NCBI GenBank assembly: GCA_002682825.1
Contig: NOKP01000016.1
Coordinates: 1,453,660-1,517,659 of the forward strand
Source: Neonectria sp. B-13
Taxonomy: Eukaryota > Ascomycota > Sordariomycetes > Hypocreales > Nectriaceae
Direction of reading: 5' to 3'
DNA length: 64,000 nucleotides
The notes under the pieces were generated by a model. That model had not been told where the DNA came from. It did no database searches and was given only the letters and a program-made list of their open reading frames with translations. This document shows positions 11,203 to 21,836 of this stretch, in pieces. How positions within the stretch are numbered: the stretch's first letter is position 1; every line of letters begins with the position of its first letter. Both the position numbers and the translations under genes were made by a program.

Positions 11203-12105
11203 TTAATGCTTCAACAGATACGAGCCGAGAACAGATGAACCACCCTCCCCACCCTTATCCTTGATGGCCCTCTCCATGACACCCATCAAATGTTCCAAAA
11301 GCCCAGCATCAATTCCGTCGTCCCTCGCGGCCTGTACGATGTTCTTCACCCCGAGGTACTGCATCCCGAGCGAGTTGCCAGCAGCATCATCAAAGCTCTC
11401 TGCATCCCAATTTGCGGCCTCGCGCCCAAGCAGCGGCACAAGTGCCGTCAAGAACGGCACGATACTGCCCGCCATTGTGGGCTGGACCTTCACGTCATCG
11501 GCCTCTTTCTTCAAGATTGCCATCGCCAGATATCCGCCGCTCAGCATCCCATACATGGCTGCCAGTGCAGCAACATCATACCGCGCCGCAGCTCCGATGG
11601 TGGGACCCAGGTAGACAGATTTGCCAACGGGACTTAGGATTCCCTCAATCCCCTCAAAGGCGGTAGCATCTTCGCCGCTGACGACTAGAAAACTGTGCGG
11701 CCCCCCGACCATCTCAGGGGTTACCATGATTGCCGAGTCAAAGTACTTGGCGGCACCTAGCTGGCGGATATAGTCCTGCATCTCAGTGGCCTGCTTGGGT
11801 GTGCCATTTGCGATGTTGATGAAGGTCTTTCCGCTGAGGGCTCCAGCCGGGATCCCAGAGAGCACGGTGTAAATTTTGTCATAGTCGAGGAGGAGTGTAG
11901 CGATGATGTCACTCTTCGATATAGCGCGGCTGAGGTCGGGCTCGAAGACTGCGCCAGCGGAAATTGCGGTTTTGACGTGAGAGCGTTCAGCAGTGCGATT
12001 CCAGATTGTGACAGCATAGCTTTCTTTTGCGAAGGATTGGGCAATGGCGGACCCCATGTTCCCAATGCCCAGGATAGTAATTGGCTGTTTAGAAGTTGAC
12101 ATCAT
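11203..12105 (-). CDS. NAD(P)-dependent imine reductase / reductive aminase-like protein
   Basis: A single-exon gene of 300 residues. After MMSTSKQP comes a Rossmann motif, ITILGIGNMGSAIA (about residues 9-22), followed by WNRTAER, which suits NADPH because of the Arg after the second strand. This is the 6-phosphogluconate dehydrogenase-like N-domain. The C-terminal half contains GAAARYDVAALAAMYG, corresponding to the long interdomain helix of imine reductases where a conserved Asp (here in YD) sits, and ends in a helical domain rich in Gly and Ala. Such enzymes reduce cyclic imines or perform reductive amination as domain-swapped dimers; the substrate cannot be told. Two ATGs in a row begin the protein; an upstream in-frame ATG at 12183 would add 26 residues that do not match the fold, so 12105 is preferred. 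A plain beta-hydroxyacid dehydrogenase is the alternative. Confidence 0.85.
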   Translation of the reverse strand: MMSTSKQPITILGIGNMGSAIAQSFAKESYAVTIWNRTAERSHVKTAISAGAVFEPDLSRAISKSDIIATLLLDYDKIYTVLSGIPAGALSGKTFINIANGTPKQATEMQDYIRQLGAAKYFDSAIMVTPEMVGGPHSFLVVSGEDATAFEGIEGILSPVGKSVYLGPTIGAAARYDVAALAAMYGMLSGGYLAMAILKKEADDVKVQPTMAGSIVPFLTALVPLLGREAANWDAESFDDAAGNSLGMQYLGVKNIVQAARDDGIDAGLLEHLMGVMERAIKDKGGEGGSSVLGSYLLKH

Positions 12106-12541
12106 GAAGGGGAGGTTAAAAGATGGGAGGCTGAACGTGTTCGTAGACAAGTAGACTGAGGCACGGCGTTTGGAGATGGTCACTCCGGAGCTTTTTGGTG
12201 ATTGCGAGTCTGTGGTTGTTCTGCTTGACTCGACCTACATATCGTAGATGCCATATGGGCATATTTATATTCATCTCTATTACTTGTCTAAACCCAATTT
12301 CATCCAGAGGAGGGGTCACGAGCTTGCAAGGCAACGCACATGCGTAGTCTATCTCGACCTACCGTAAACTCTCTAGTAGCCTAAGATGTACCATGTTTCG
12401 TGCTAAACTAGCAAATGGGTTATGCTTAAAGTGAAGTCATCTAGATGAGGGGTCAAACCCCCCACACCGAATGTAGATGCAGGTTGACTCTGAGCTGACA
12501 AATCTGACTAGAAACCGATGCTTGTTAAGCAACCAGCATAC

Positions 12542-13376
12542 AGGTTCCTTGTGGCATGGATTGGCCCAATCTAGGTGTTTACCCTTACTCCACCACACGG
12601 AGACTTTTGACTGCTTATTGCACAGTAATCATGTAGGCCCTCCTGTAATGTCGAGGCTTGGCCTTCCCTCATGACTCCTCGCCGTGATGCCAATAAGACG
12701 GCGTAATAGGAGGCCCGACTCATCAAGCGCGCAGCAACCGCTTATCATCATTTGTAATAGAGGATGCTGCGGTCTCACATTAGCTATCACGGTGTTTAAG
12801 GCTGCTCAAATCACCTACAGCAGGGACATTAATGACCTTCTTCCTATAAACAGTTCCAGCTGGGTATCCTCTGCCTTCCCAGACCCGCCCCCAACGGATC
12901 ATTATCTCTTTCAGTGGGTATCACTTCCACAGCCGCACGTCGGCCCGATATCCGCTGATGTCGGTCTGTGCATCGTACTCCATCAGTGCAGATTCCAGCT
13001 GCTGGTTCCCAGCTCGTCATCCCAACCGATACTTGTGCCGCTGCCCTTAATCGGCCGAGTCGACGCCTTGTTGCTGTCCGTAATGACTGTCTTCGTCCAA
13101 CCGTCGTCGTAGTCCAAGATTTCCGCGAACATCTCTGCATAGTCCAGCACAGACGGTTGGTCAACAACCAGAACCCAGCGTAGGCGTGAACAACGGCCTC
13201 GGCTGTAGCGGCTCGAGAATCGGGAGTCTTGTCGCGTATATCTTCAGCCCTCCGGTGGTATCAGCCCGGCCGCATTGCTACTTCTAGCTAGCGTCTCTTA
13301 TATTGTTTTTGGCGTTTCATTTGCTACCAATAGCCGTCGCTCACGTGTTGTCATACTGCAATGCCACAAGGAACCT
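12542..13376. repeat. Inverted repeat pair flanking about 0.8 kb (possible decayed transposon)
   Basis: AGGTTCCTTGTGGCAT at 12542-12557 is matched by its exact reverse complement at 13361-13376. Similarity extends only weakly beyond the 16 nt. The pair could be remnants of terminal inverted repeats of a small DNA transposon; no target-site duplication or transposase is visible. Confidence 0.3.
12990..13180 (-). pseudogene. Short protein-coding relic, unidentified
   Basis: On the reverse strand one frame reads RWVLVVDQPSVLDYAEMF and continues through EILDYDDGWTKTVITDSN to a stop after about 60 residues, with codon use and composition like a real protein. It has no start codon in frame, and other frames upstream are broken. 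The parent gene is not recognised. Confidence 0.3.
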
Positions 13377-14177
13377 CCCGTAAGTGTTTGCTGGGCCTCG
13401 TTAGAAATAGGCAAACACACAAATACTAGCATATAAATCCTTAATGCCGCTGTAAATGAACAAAAGACTACACAATAACATTCAGATGCAGATTCTACGA
13501 TGCCTGGTTGAGGAAGTTGCCAAGATGAGATTCTTTCTTCCCAAGAGTAATTATCATACTTGTTTTGGCCAAATAAGGCCGCCTCGCACATGGCTCGTTC
13601 TGCTGGAACGGTCGACGTCACACTATCATCCACCTGAGAAGGCTACCGGCATATTTCGAGAAACAGGAATGGATTTTGGGTGCTCGAATTTTGTCTTTGA
13701 GATTATCGGCATTGCGTTGAGACGAAACTCAACTGACTTCTTCCTCTCAATGAAAATGTCTGTTTCCATTACCCTCACTTCTCTGCTTAACTTCAACTCA
13801 GCCTTATATGGCACGTCAGCCTCTAGCAGCGTTTCGGCCTTCTACTCTCCTTCCAGCTAAGCTTATATAGGCAGGTCTATTATATCTGCGAACCCCTACT
13901 TAACAGACCGCCTCTGGCGGATGAACGGCCGGGAATAGGTCACCTTATCCTCGCATCAAAAGTGGAGACGAATTGAAGGCCTGTCATGTCAAACATGTCA
14001 ATGTCATTGGCGCCCTTGCTATGGCATGATTCGCCATATTTTCAATCAAGCAAACATTTAAATCGCTATTTCCTGTACACTAAAAAGAGCCCCATCAGCA
14101 CTCTGCCTTGGACTTTATCACCAGAAAGAACGCACCTAACTTCACCACCTCGGCGGACCAATTAAACCACCACCAAA

Positions 14178-14741
14178 ATGACCAACGGCAACCTCAAGTT
14201 CCGCATCGCAACTCTCGATGATGCGACGCAACTTCAGCCAATGGTTGAAGCCGCGTTTCGCGCCGAAGACAGCAGAAAAGACTGGACGGCGGACATGGTC
14301 CTTTCGGATAATTTCCGCATCAACATCGAGGAAATAATTAAGAAGATCGCCGACCCCGACAGCGTGACCCTAATGGCCACCGACGACAACAACGCCCTCG
14401 TGGGCTCGATTTCCGTCTTCAGGCGCAGCCCCGACGTCGCTCGCTTGTCCTTGCTTGCGGTGGACCAAACTTACCAACGCGGCGGTGTTGGCCGTCAGAT
14501 CCTGGCCTATGCTGAAGACTACTGTCGACGGGTCTGGAGCGTCAAGACACTGGGCTTGAACGCCCTTTCGACGCGTGAGCAGCTGATTTCGTGGTACACA
14601 CGCTGTGGCTACCAGAAGACGGGCGAGACAACGCCGTTTCCTTATGACCGGATGAAGGGCAGGGTTCTGCCGGAGGGCTTGTTGTTTGTCGAGTTAGAGA
14701 AGGATGCAAGTACAGTTCCTGTTGCAGCTGGAGTCGTTTAA
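14178..14741 (+). CDS. GNAT-family N-acetyltransferase
   Basis: A single-exon gene of 187 residues. It starts with the beta-strand FRIATLDDATQLQPMVEAAF typical of GNAT proteins. The acetyl-CoA binding motif A is visible as LSLLAVDQTYQRGGVGRQIL (about residues 94-113), with the Q/RxxGxG/A core QRGGVG, followed by the helix AEDYCRRVW. Motif B follows in LGLNALSTREQLISWYTRCG (WY-x-x-x-GY, GYQKTGE). The family transfers acetyl from acetyl-CoA to an amine or protein N-terminus; the substrate is unknown. The length is normal for a one-domain member and no signal peptide is seen. The start is the only ATG in a good context (CACCAAAATG). Confidence 0.92.
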   Translation: MTNGNLKFRIATLDDATQLQPMVEAAFRAEDSRKDWTADMVLSDNFRINIEEIIKKIADPDSVTLMATDDNNALVGSISVFRRSPDVARLSLLAVDQTYQRGGVGRQILAYAEDYCRRVWSVKTLGLNALSTREQLISWYTRCGYQKTGETTPFPYDRMKGRVLPEGLLFVELEKDASTVPVAAGVV

Positions 14742-15691
14742 GTGAGCGCTGCTGGTGAGGAGCCATTTTCAATTTTACAGCTCAGAGATCTTGTTACTCT
14801 ACGCGCAATTCTTCTTTCACCAGTGAACGGACTTATGCCGTGATATTGCAGCTTCAGTAGCTGTCCAGCTTCAGAAAAACGAAACCTAACCCATCGTATT
14901 CGAAATCGACTTATGATGCTGCTTGAGGTTTGATAATTGATCATTGGTTCCCAAAACTGACCAGGCTTTATTGCGTCTGAAATCGTTGTTCGGGGTAACA
15001 TTTATGGTTCATGTTTGATTGAGCTGATTCTATTGAAAGCGAGGCTGTCACGTCGCCTCATGGGATTTAGACGTCTAGATTTGTACTAAGTAGCATGTGA
15101 TATTCTCGATGTATGGGAGATACGGGTGAAAATGCAACTCTATTGGTGCATCAGATATGATCTCATATAGGGCGACCTCTAGTCTTCGAACGCCCTTCCT
15201 GGAAGTTTCCTTCTTAATCTTTCACTGCGACCATTGGGGTTTGTAGTCCTAGCATTGTTTCTAGCTGGTTTTATAACCACCAAACTCAAATCGGAATGTA
15301 GCTAGCAAAATCTCGTCCTTGAGGCTACCAAAGACTAAACTCGATTCCATCCCAAGGAACAGACCCTTTCATGTCGAGATAATCCGTCACGATACTGGAG
15401 TGACACGGCCGCATGAAATGGGCTGAGGGAAGCTCAAGGTCCTTTGAGTCCAACACCGCCATCTACAATATCCCTTCACTTTGCTGAACATGCTTACTTT
15501 GTTATCACTAAAAATGCGCCTAGCAATATTAGTACTGCACATTGCTTTGAAGCCTTTCACAACCTACTAAACCAACCGATTCCCCCAAACCGAAAGTCAT
15601 CTCTGTCACCCTCCCACCCTCTTCATCGGCACGGCCATTCTGACGCCTACAACACCGGCAGTGGCCTGGCCATCCGTGAAGCGAGCAGCCC

Positions 15692-15922
15692 CCTGAAAAT
15701 CCTGATCGAAGTAGCATTGACAAGCTATACGGAGAGTTTGCTACCTATGAGCTCAGCGGCCTTAATCCGCAGCTCGGCGGTACACTTGTCGAGGGTGTCC
15801 TTAATGGGGTCAGAATGGGTTCGGTGCGAGAATTTGCGCTGGATGCACGCCACTCGACGAACAATTTGTTCACATACACAGTCTTAACAACTGAAAAGGA
15901 ACCCCAAATACTCATGAATTGA
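15692..15922 (+). pseudogene. C-terminal coding fragment of an unidentified gene
   Basis: In one frame the sequence reads DRSSIDKLYGEFATYELSGL, then NPQLGGTLVEGVLNGVRMGS, VREFALDARHSTNNLFTYTV and a stop after EPQILMN. The composition is that of a folded protein. A possible splice acceptor (GCGAGCAG) precedes it at about 15691, but no convincing upstream exon was found; the upstream frames contain stops. It may be the last exon of a gene with unseen introns, or a relic. The family is not recognised. Confidence 0.35.
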
Positions 15923-16069
15923 GTTGCGCCAAATGAATCTTTGTGGGGTGGGAAGTGATACTTTTTAATCCCCACTGTGTGCCGATAACGTTATCGATTA
16001 TGAATCAAAAGCTCATGGTCGGTCTTAGAAATCAACGATGATGCGACCACCTCGACCAACTAATTGAAC

Positions 16070-16077
16070 CATATAAA
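16070..16077 (+). promoter_or_regulatory. TATA-like element
   Basis: CATATAAAC is centred about 95 nt before the ATG at 16169 and is the best core-promoter candidate for the MDR reductase gene. Confidence 0.4.
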
Positions 16078-16168
16078 CGACCAGGCCGACTACTTTCTAA
16101 ACTGAAGACAGCCAGATCTTCTATCTTCCCACGATTTCATCATCCGTATCTCCACTTATATTTACACA

Positions 16169-17332
16169 ATGGCTGAACCGATTCCGACGACCACTATGCA
16201 GTGGAATGTCATAGGCCTGGATGGTTTTGATTCCTTGAAATATACAGAGAAACCTGTACCTGAGCTCGGCGATAGCCAAGTACTAGTCAAAAGTGAGCTT
16301 GTCTTTCTCCACCGATTGTTTTCTAGAGTATCAACTAATCCATGCCCACAGTCCAAGGAGCCTCCCTCAACGTATGCCCCTGCACCTTCTCATGCAACTA
16401 ACGTTGACTGAAACTCGGTATAGTATCGCGACCTTATGATCCCCCATGGGAAGTACCCCTGGGGCCTCAAGTCAGATGTCGTTCCCGGCTCTGATGGAGC
16501 TGGAACCGTCTTGGCTGTGGGCAAACACGTCACGCGTTTCCAACCTGGCGATAACGTCGTCACAATAATCAATCAGCAGCATCTTGCAGGATCCATGACT
16601 CCCCTGTCAATACAGTCTGGTCTCGGAGCCTCAGTAGACGGTACGTTCCGCTCTGTCGGAGCCTTTGATGAACAGGGGCTAGTCGCAATGCCCAAGGGCC
16701 TAAGCTTCACTGAAGCTGCGACACTTAGCTGCGCCGGATTGACTGCTTGGAACGCCCTTTTCGGCTTGGTTGGCAAGCAGCTCATCGCAGGCCAATGGGT
16801 CCTCACTCAGGGCACCGGCGGAGTAAGCACGTTTGCCATCCAATTTGCCAAGGCCATCGGCGCCAGAGTCATCGCTACTACAAGCTCCAGCGAGAAAGCC
16901 AAGCTTCTCGAAAGGCTGGGCGCTGACCATGTTATCAACTATCGCGATACCCCCGAATGGGGTTCCGTCGCCAAGGCCCTCACTGGAGGAGTTGGCGTAG
17001 ACCTTGTCGTCGAAGTTGCGGGCACCTCAATGAAGCAGAGCATTGCCAGTGCCAAGCTTGACGGAACCATCAGTATTATTGGTTCGATTGGGGGAGAGGT
17101 CAAGGAGCAGCCTGGTCTGATTGATTGCTGGCTCAACCTTTGCACAGCTCGGGGCGTGTGGGTGGGCAATCGACTCCAGATGGAGGATATGTGCCGCGCT
17201 ATCGAGGCAAATATAGAGAAACTCCGTCCCGTTGTTGATTCTAAGGTCTTCACGCTGGGCCAGCTCAAGGAAGCGTATGAGTACCTCCAGTCAGGCCGTC
17301 ACCAGGGCAAGGTCTGCATCGAAATTTCTTAG
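16169..17332 (+). CDS. Medium-chain (MDR) NAD(P)-dependent alcohol dehydrogenase/quinone reductase-like protein
   Basis: Three exons: 16169-16292, 16352-16371 (only 20 nt) and 16424-17332, giving 350 residues. Splicing restores the expected MDR sequence VLVKIQGASLNYRDLMIPHG across both introns. The N-terminal GroES-like domain contains VPGSDGAGTVLAVG and FQPGDNVV; the Rossmann domain has LTQGTGGVSTFAIQFAKAIG (about residues 170-190) and VIATTSSSEKAKLLERLGAD. The GHE zinc motif and the structural-zinc cysteines of classical alcohol dehydrogenases are absent, so it belongs to the zinc-independent quinone-reductase-like branch. It should reduce or oxidise a small carbonyl, quinone or enone with NADPH; the substrate is unknown. 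The T-S-S-S after the second strand fits NADP. The gene is convergent with the urea permease, with only about 110 nt between the stop codons. Confidence 0.93.
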
Positions 17333-17444
17333 ATGCAAGTAAGCGGGCTCACTTGTAACTTGTTACCACCGAAGGCTCAGCAAAGAGCGTGTGTATATAT
17401 CATTAAAAGACATGGGTATCGACTGCAATGGCCCTCTAAGGATC

Positions 17445-19602
17445 CTACGCTCCCTTTTCATCCACCTTCTCTGATTCTCTAGGGGTGATATTCCCACTGC
17501 CCGTAGAGCCTTCCGCTTCGTGGACTGTTGTGCCAGCAGTTTTGAAGGACCGGGATCCCGACAAGTCAAGATAGATGTACTTGGCAGTTCGAATGAGAGT
17601 CTTCCGCCCCTCGAATACTGGGAACAGACCCACTGCGATGAAGGAGCAGAAAATCCAAATGATTCCAACACTGACCCAGCCGGTGAAGAATTGCTTGGAA
17701 AAAATGTACGCGGTGCCGTACATGGGAAGCGGCCAGAGGACGAGGAAGGCAATAGTCTGAAAGTGTGTGTTAGCATTAATTGAAAATGGGGCTGATCAGG
17801 GTAGTTACCATGATAATAGTAGTTATTTTGCTGATCTTTCCAGCTCTGAGCAAGTTCTTCTGCTCCGCAGAAGCCTCAGCCGTGGTCTCGGAGTGGCCTC
17901 CAGTCGTGTTCTCCAAGTCGACACCAGCTGCGGCGGCAAGATCGTGATCGTCTCCCTTGCGGATATCCATCATGCTCTTCCAGTCGTAGTTCTGGGGACC
18001 CAGAGCGTAGGTCAGAATGGGGATGAAGATGAGCGGGGAGAGAAGGGCGGTGACATTGCCCGCCAGCATAGGGTTGTTGGACCCGGTGCAAGCGACGCTG
18101 AGAGAACCGCACTCCTTCTTAGCCGTAACCAACCAGGCAATCAGGGCCGCAATCAGACCTAGAACAGGCGACAAACTTGCAGCCCATTTATTTTGCTTGG
18201 GCCAGATAAGTGTCAGGGTAGCCGGGAGCACAGCGGAGGAAATGATGCATCCCATCATCACATAGAGGTAGCCCATGGAGATCCCGGCGTAATAGAGACC
18301 AACGGAGAAGCAGGAGATGAAGAGCGCGTATGTGACGACGATGCAGTGGGAAATCCAAATGAGCTGCTTCCCGGGGGCATCGGGCTTGATGTATGTGCGG
18401 TAGAAGTCATAGGTGAAGATGGACGAGACGGCAATCAGCTCTGCCGAGGTTGCGCTGGTGACGGCCATGAAGATGATGAGAAGAGTTGCCACAGCACCGC
18501 CCTTTCCGAGGAGAGCCACCGCTGCGTAGGGAAGGACGAGACCTGCGCTGACTGCGGCGTCGGACATGCGGTCAGGGTAAGTCGGGAAGAGAGGGTTGTT
18601 CTCCAAGGACAAAGCTGCCAGTCCCATGGTGGTTGCGGTGAGCCAGGGGATGGCGAACCAGGAGAGACCGCCGATGAGATAGCCCGGCAGCGCGTGAACT
18701 GGCGAGGCAGCGATGGCCTTGTTGTAGTAGCCATTGTCTAAGAAGACAGTGCCGAAGTTGCCGACGATGTTGATGACGAAGAAGATGGCTCCCTCCTTCG
18801 ATCGCATTGTAAGGTAGCTTCCATCGGCGTTTCCAGCAACCGGGTGGCGTTCCGCTGCGGCAACGAGGGCGTCGTAGACGGCAGCGGGAGATCCTAGGGT
18901 GTCGGAGGTCGCGTACGTGGTCAGGGAAAAGAGAATGATGATGATGAGCAGGATGAAGGTGTGCGCCCAGTCGGTGAGGAAGGTGGCCTTGAGACCTCCC
19001 ACGAGAGTGTACATGACGACGCCCAGCGGCAGCAGGAAGATGGCGGCGATGGTGTGCATGCCAGTCAAGGCATTGACCGTCGCCGAGCCACCGACAATCA
19101 GCATCAGCGAGACCAGGATATTAGTGACCAGCCCAAACACCATGAAGACGACATGCGCCAGGGTCCCGTAGCGGGCGCGGATAACCTCCAGGAACGTATG
19201 GGCGTTCGGCGCACGACGCTTGAGCTCAATGGCCAGGGTCGCAAACAGCAGGATCTGGACGGTGGCTCCGGAGGCGTACCAGAACGGCCCGCTGACGCCG
19301 TAGCGATAGCACACGCCCGAGGACTGCAGCAGCGTGGCGGCCCAGGTCCACGAGGAGACGACGGCGGAGCCGACGAGGCCGGACTTGACGGTGCGGCCGG
19401 CCGTGCTGAACATCTCGGACGTCTGCAGCTCGGCGTTGTAGCGGCGCAGGATGAAGGTGGTGAGGATCATGGCTGGGAGTGTTAGTGATGGATGCACCAA
19501 ATTATGTCATCGGCGTGGAGCCCTACCGAAGGCAAAGGCAAAGCCAAGCCCGAGCACGATGCCATAGCCGTAGCTCTGGTCCAATGCGACTGTAGCCGCC
19601 AT
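17445..19602 (-). CDS. DUR3: Urea/H+ or Na+ symporter of the DUR3 type (solute:sodium symporter family)
   Basis: Three exons on the reverse strand: 19602-19527, 19472-17809 and 17756-17445, 683 residues, close to the usual ~690 of fungal DUR3 permeases. The first exon gives MAATVALDQSYGYGIVLGLG, and splicing joins FAFAF to AMILTTFILRRYN. Typical SSS/DUR3 features follow: TAGRTVKSGLVGSAVVSSWT, WAATLLQSSGVCYRYGVSGP, the long hydrophobic segments of about 15 helices, and DNGYYNKAIAASPVHALPGY with PWLTATTMGLAALSLE. The family takes up urea (and sometimes polyamines) at the plasma membrane in symport. The last exon supplies the final helices (FFTGWVSVGIIWIFCSFIAV) and a hydrophilic tail. GATA elements lie upstream (19833-19926), which suits nitrogen repression by an AreA/NIT2-type factor. 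Some paralogues transport polyamines instead, so the substrate is likely rather than proven. Confidence 0.92.
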
Positions 19603-21836
19603 GGTGGTGACTTGTCACTGCACGATTCGACTGGCCTGTTTTGGTGATGGCGGCGGATGCAGTGGATCAAGCAATTGCAAGCGGTAATGCCAAGTGGGAC
19701 TGTCTGTAACTTTGGAGGAACAGCCAAGAAGCCCCGGATCTTGGCGGGTCTTATGTATAAATTGCTTCTACGACGCAGCATTCCTACCGTCCTGTGCAAT
19801 TTTCACCTTGTCCAACTGTCGATCCTCCTCTGTGATAAGCCGTGTGCTTCCATCTGCCGTCGGGCAGCGCCTTATCACCGCCCTAGAGCCGTGACAAGAT
19901 GTTTTATTGTCCGACCGCAGAGATAACGCACTGACGGATCCCAACCTCACGTCCGTATGCAGTCTAGCCGAACCCATGGGGGTCGAGCCAGAGCCTACAC
20001 AGCTTCCCCCCGGCCGCCGGCGGATCCCCGGCGGCCATGGTTCCAACTTCCCGGGATGCCTCATTGGCGGCAGCAGTTGCAATGGCGCTGCAATGGCGCT
20101 GAGTAATCGTGGGGAAGAGAGCCGGTGTCGAGTGTGTCGATAAAGCCCTGGCAGCCGCGATAAAGGACGTTTGTGAGTGTCTCGGTCGCTGCATTAATAC
20201 CCTCACCTCGCCGGGTCGCCCAAATGACTAACATGCCTGAGGTAATCCACATCCTTCCTGTCTATCACTGCGCATATCCCTACGGAAAATACAAGGGACT
20301 GGTCCAGAATGAACCCCTCTCTACCAAATCCCCCAGATTGTCACCCACAGTGGCTTCTGCACATCCCAGCCCTCTGCAGATGTGGGGGGCGAGGCCGACC
20401 CTCCAGATTACTAACAAAGGCTCACCTTCGATAACGAGTGAAGCAATCCTGATTGCATTACCACATGAAAAACATTCGCTACAGTAAATGCTAGAATCTT
20501 GTAGCGTGTGGCGCCTTTAGCTCGCCCATGCTCAATTCAGGCCTTATCACGAGCCAACGAAGAGCTAAGATGGCTTTACCTGGACCTCGACACCAGCCAG
20601 AGCTGCGATGGTGACCTTTAGCGACCGAGTCAAAGGATCACGTTCAGCATGATCAACATTCGAGTCACATTTGGTCGGTGATCAAGACAGCCGTGATTCA
20701 TGATTCACATGGGATTACGACTTCATGAAAGACTCCCGGTGTTATTCTCATCATTTACATGGTTGAAAACACGATCACTCGGCTTGACCGATCTCTACCC
20801 TCGGCGGCGCACAGGTCTGGCCTTTCCACATCTTGCTCTGCAGGTAACCTAACCACTTCCGTAAACACCACACCCACCTAACTTTTTACATAACTGCGGC
20901 TTACACGAGACCTCCGTCTTTTATCAGTGCTATCGCATCCCTCTACCCGAGGCGGTATAGTAAGAACCAGTAGTGCGCAGTCCCTCTTTCCCGCAATCAA
21001 GCATCTCCGCCTTTCTACTTGACCTGTAGATGTGGTTACGTTTGATGTTTCTAATCTTCTCATTACGTGGTTAGTATCCCTCATCTGGGAGGCTGGAATA
21101 CTCGACCAACGCAAATTTCTCACCCAAGTGGTCAGCTTTGGTCCGTCGTTTATCGTGATTCTAGCGTCAGTTATTATCACGCTGCAAGCCAACAAAATTG
21201 GCCTCATGTTGAGTGAGACTATACTTTGTTAGGTTTCATACTACCATCTGCGACTTCACATTCGGCACCCTTTCTTTGTTAAGTGGTCCAAGTCGTCTAC
21301 GTTGTCATCAGACACGAAGAAACAGCAAGACAGCCACTCAAACGCAAGAAAAGGCTGAACAAACAGCGCACGACAGCAGTTGTCTGTGATAAGCTGTAAC
21401 GCGATTGCTCACTGTTCAGAGCGCCCAAGCTTCATGAACGACGAGTTGAACTAGCTAGGCGATGATGAGGCAAGTTTATTGATAGCATTATGTCTGTCAC
21501 ATATTTTCAGTGTGACTTGAGTTCTACAACTCAGATTTGCTCGCCAACTGAATTATTTTTCTCTGGGTAGAATTGAGAAGTGGCTCCCATACCTATATGT
21601 AACCTTGTGGCTAATGGGTAAATATAAACGTAGCTTTACCAACAGGAACAGCATCAAGGTGCGTCCTGTGGCTTGCTATGTCTGGGTGGATTGAGTCACG
21701 TGGACCACCGTGATGGACTTGCACACATGGTCAATATCTCGCCGCCAGCATTGACACAACTTATTTCAACCTTGGGGAGCCGATAATAGTCACCAACTCG
21801 ACTCTACGATAGCCTCGACCAACACCCGTCTGAGCC
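19603..21836. other. Long intergenic stretch; permease promoter and no gene detected
   Basis: Apart from the GATA elements near the permease, no coding potential is recognised on either strand. The open frames here are short, lack family features and mostly run through compositionally neutral sequence. Confidence 0.45.
19833..19926. promoter_or_regulatory. GATA-element cluster upstream of the urea permease
   Basis: TGATAAG (19833-19839), CTTATCA (19871-19877) and AGATAA (19921-19926) lie 230-325 nt upstream of the permease start at 19602, and further GATAAA cores occur near 20138 and 20157. HGATAR is the known binding core of the fungal nitrogen regulators AreA/NIT2. Occupancy is inferred. 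Confidence 0.5.

Larger units (their letters stand above)
12106..14177. other. Intergenic stretch with inverted repeat and a coding relic
   Basis: No intact gene. It holds a 16-nt perfect inverted repeat (12542-12557 and 13361-13376) about 0.8 kb apart and, between the arms, a degraded reverse-strand coding segment near 12990-13180. An AT-rich TATA-like element (ATATTTATAT, 12261-12270) is suitably placed for the reductase gene. Confidence 0.45.
14742..16168. other. Intergenic stretch with one coding relic and the MDR-gene promoter
   Basis: No intact gene is supported. A coding-like segment ends at 15922 (listed separately). A TATA-like element sits at 16070-16077 before the reductase gene. 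Confidence 0.45.
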
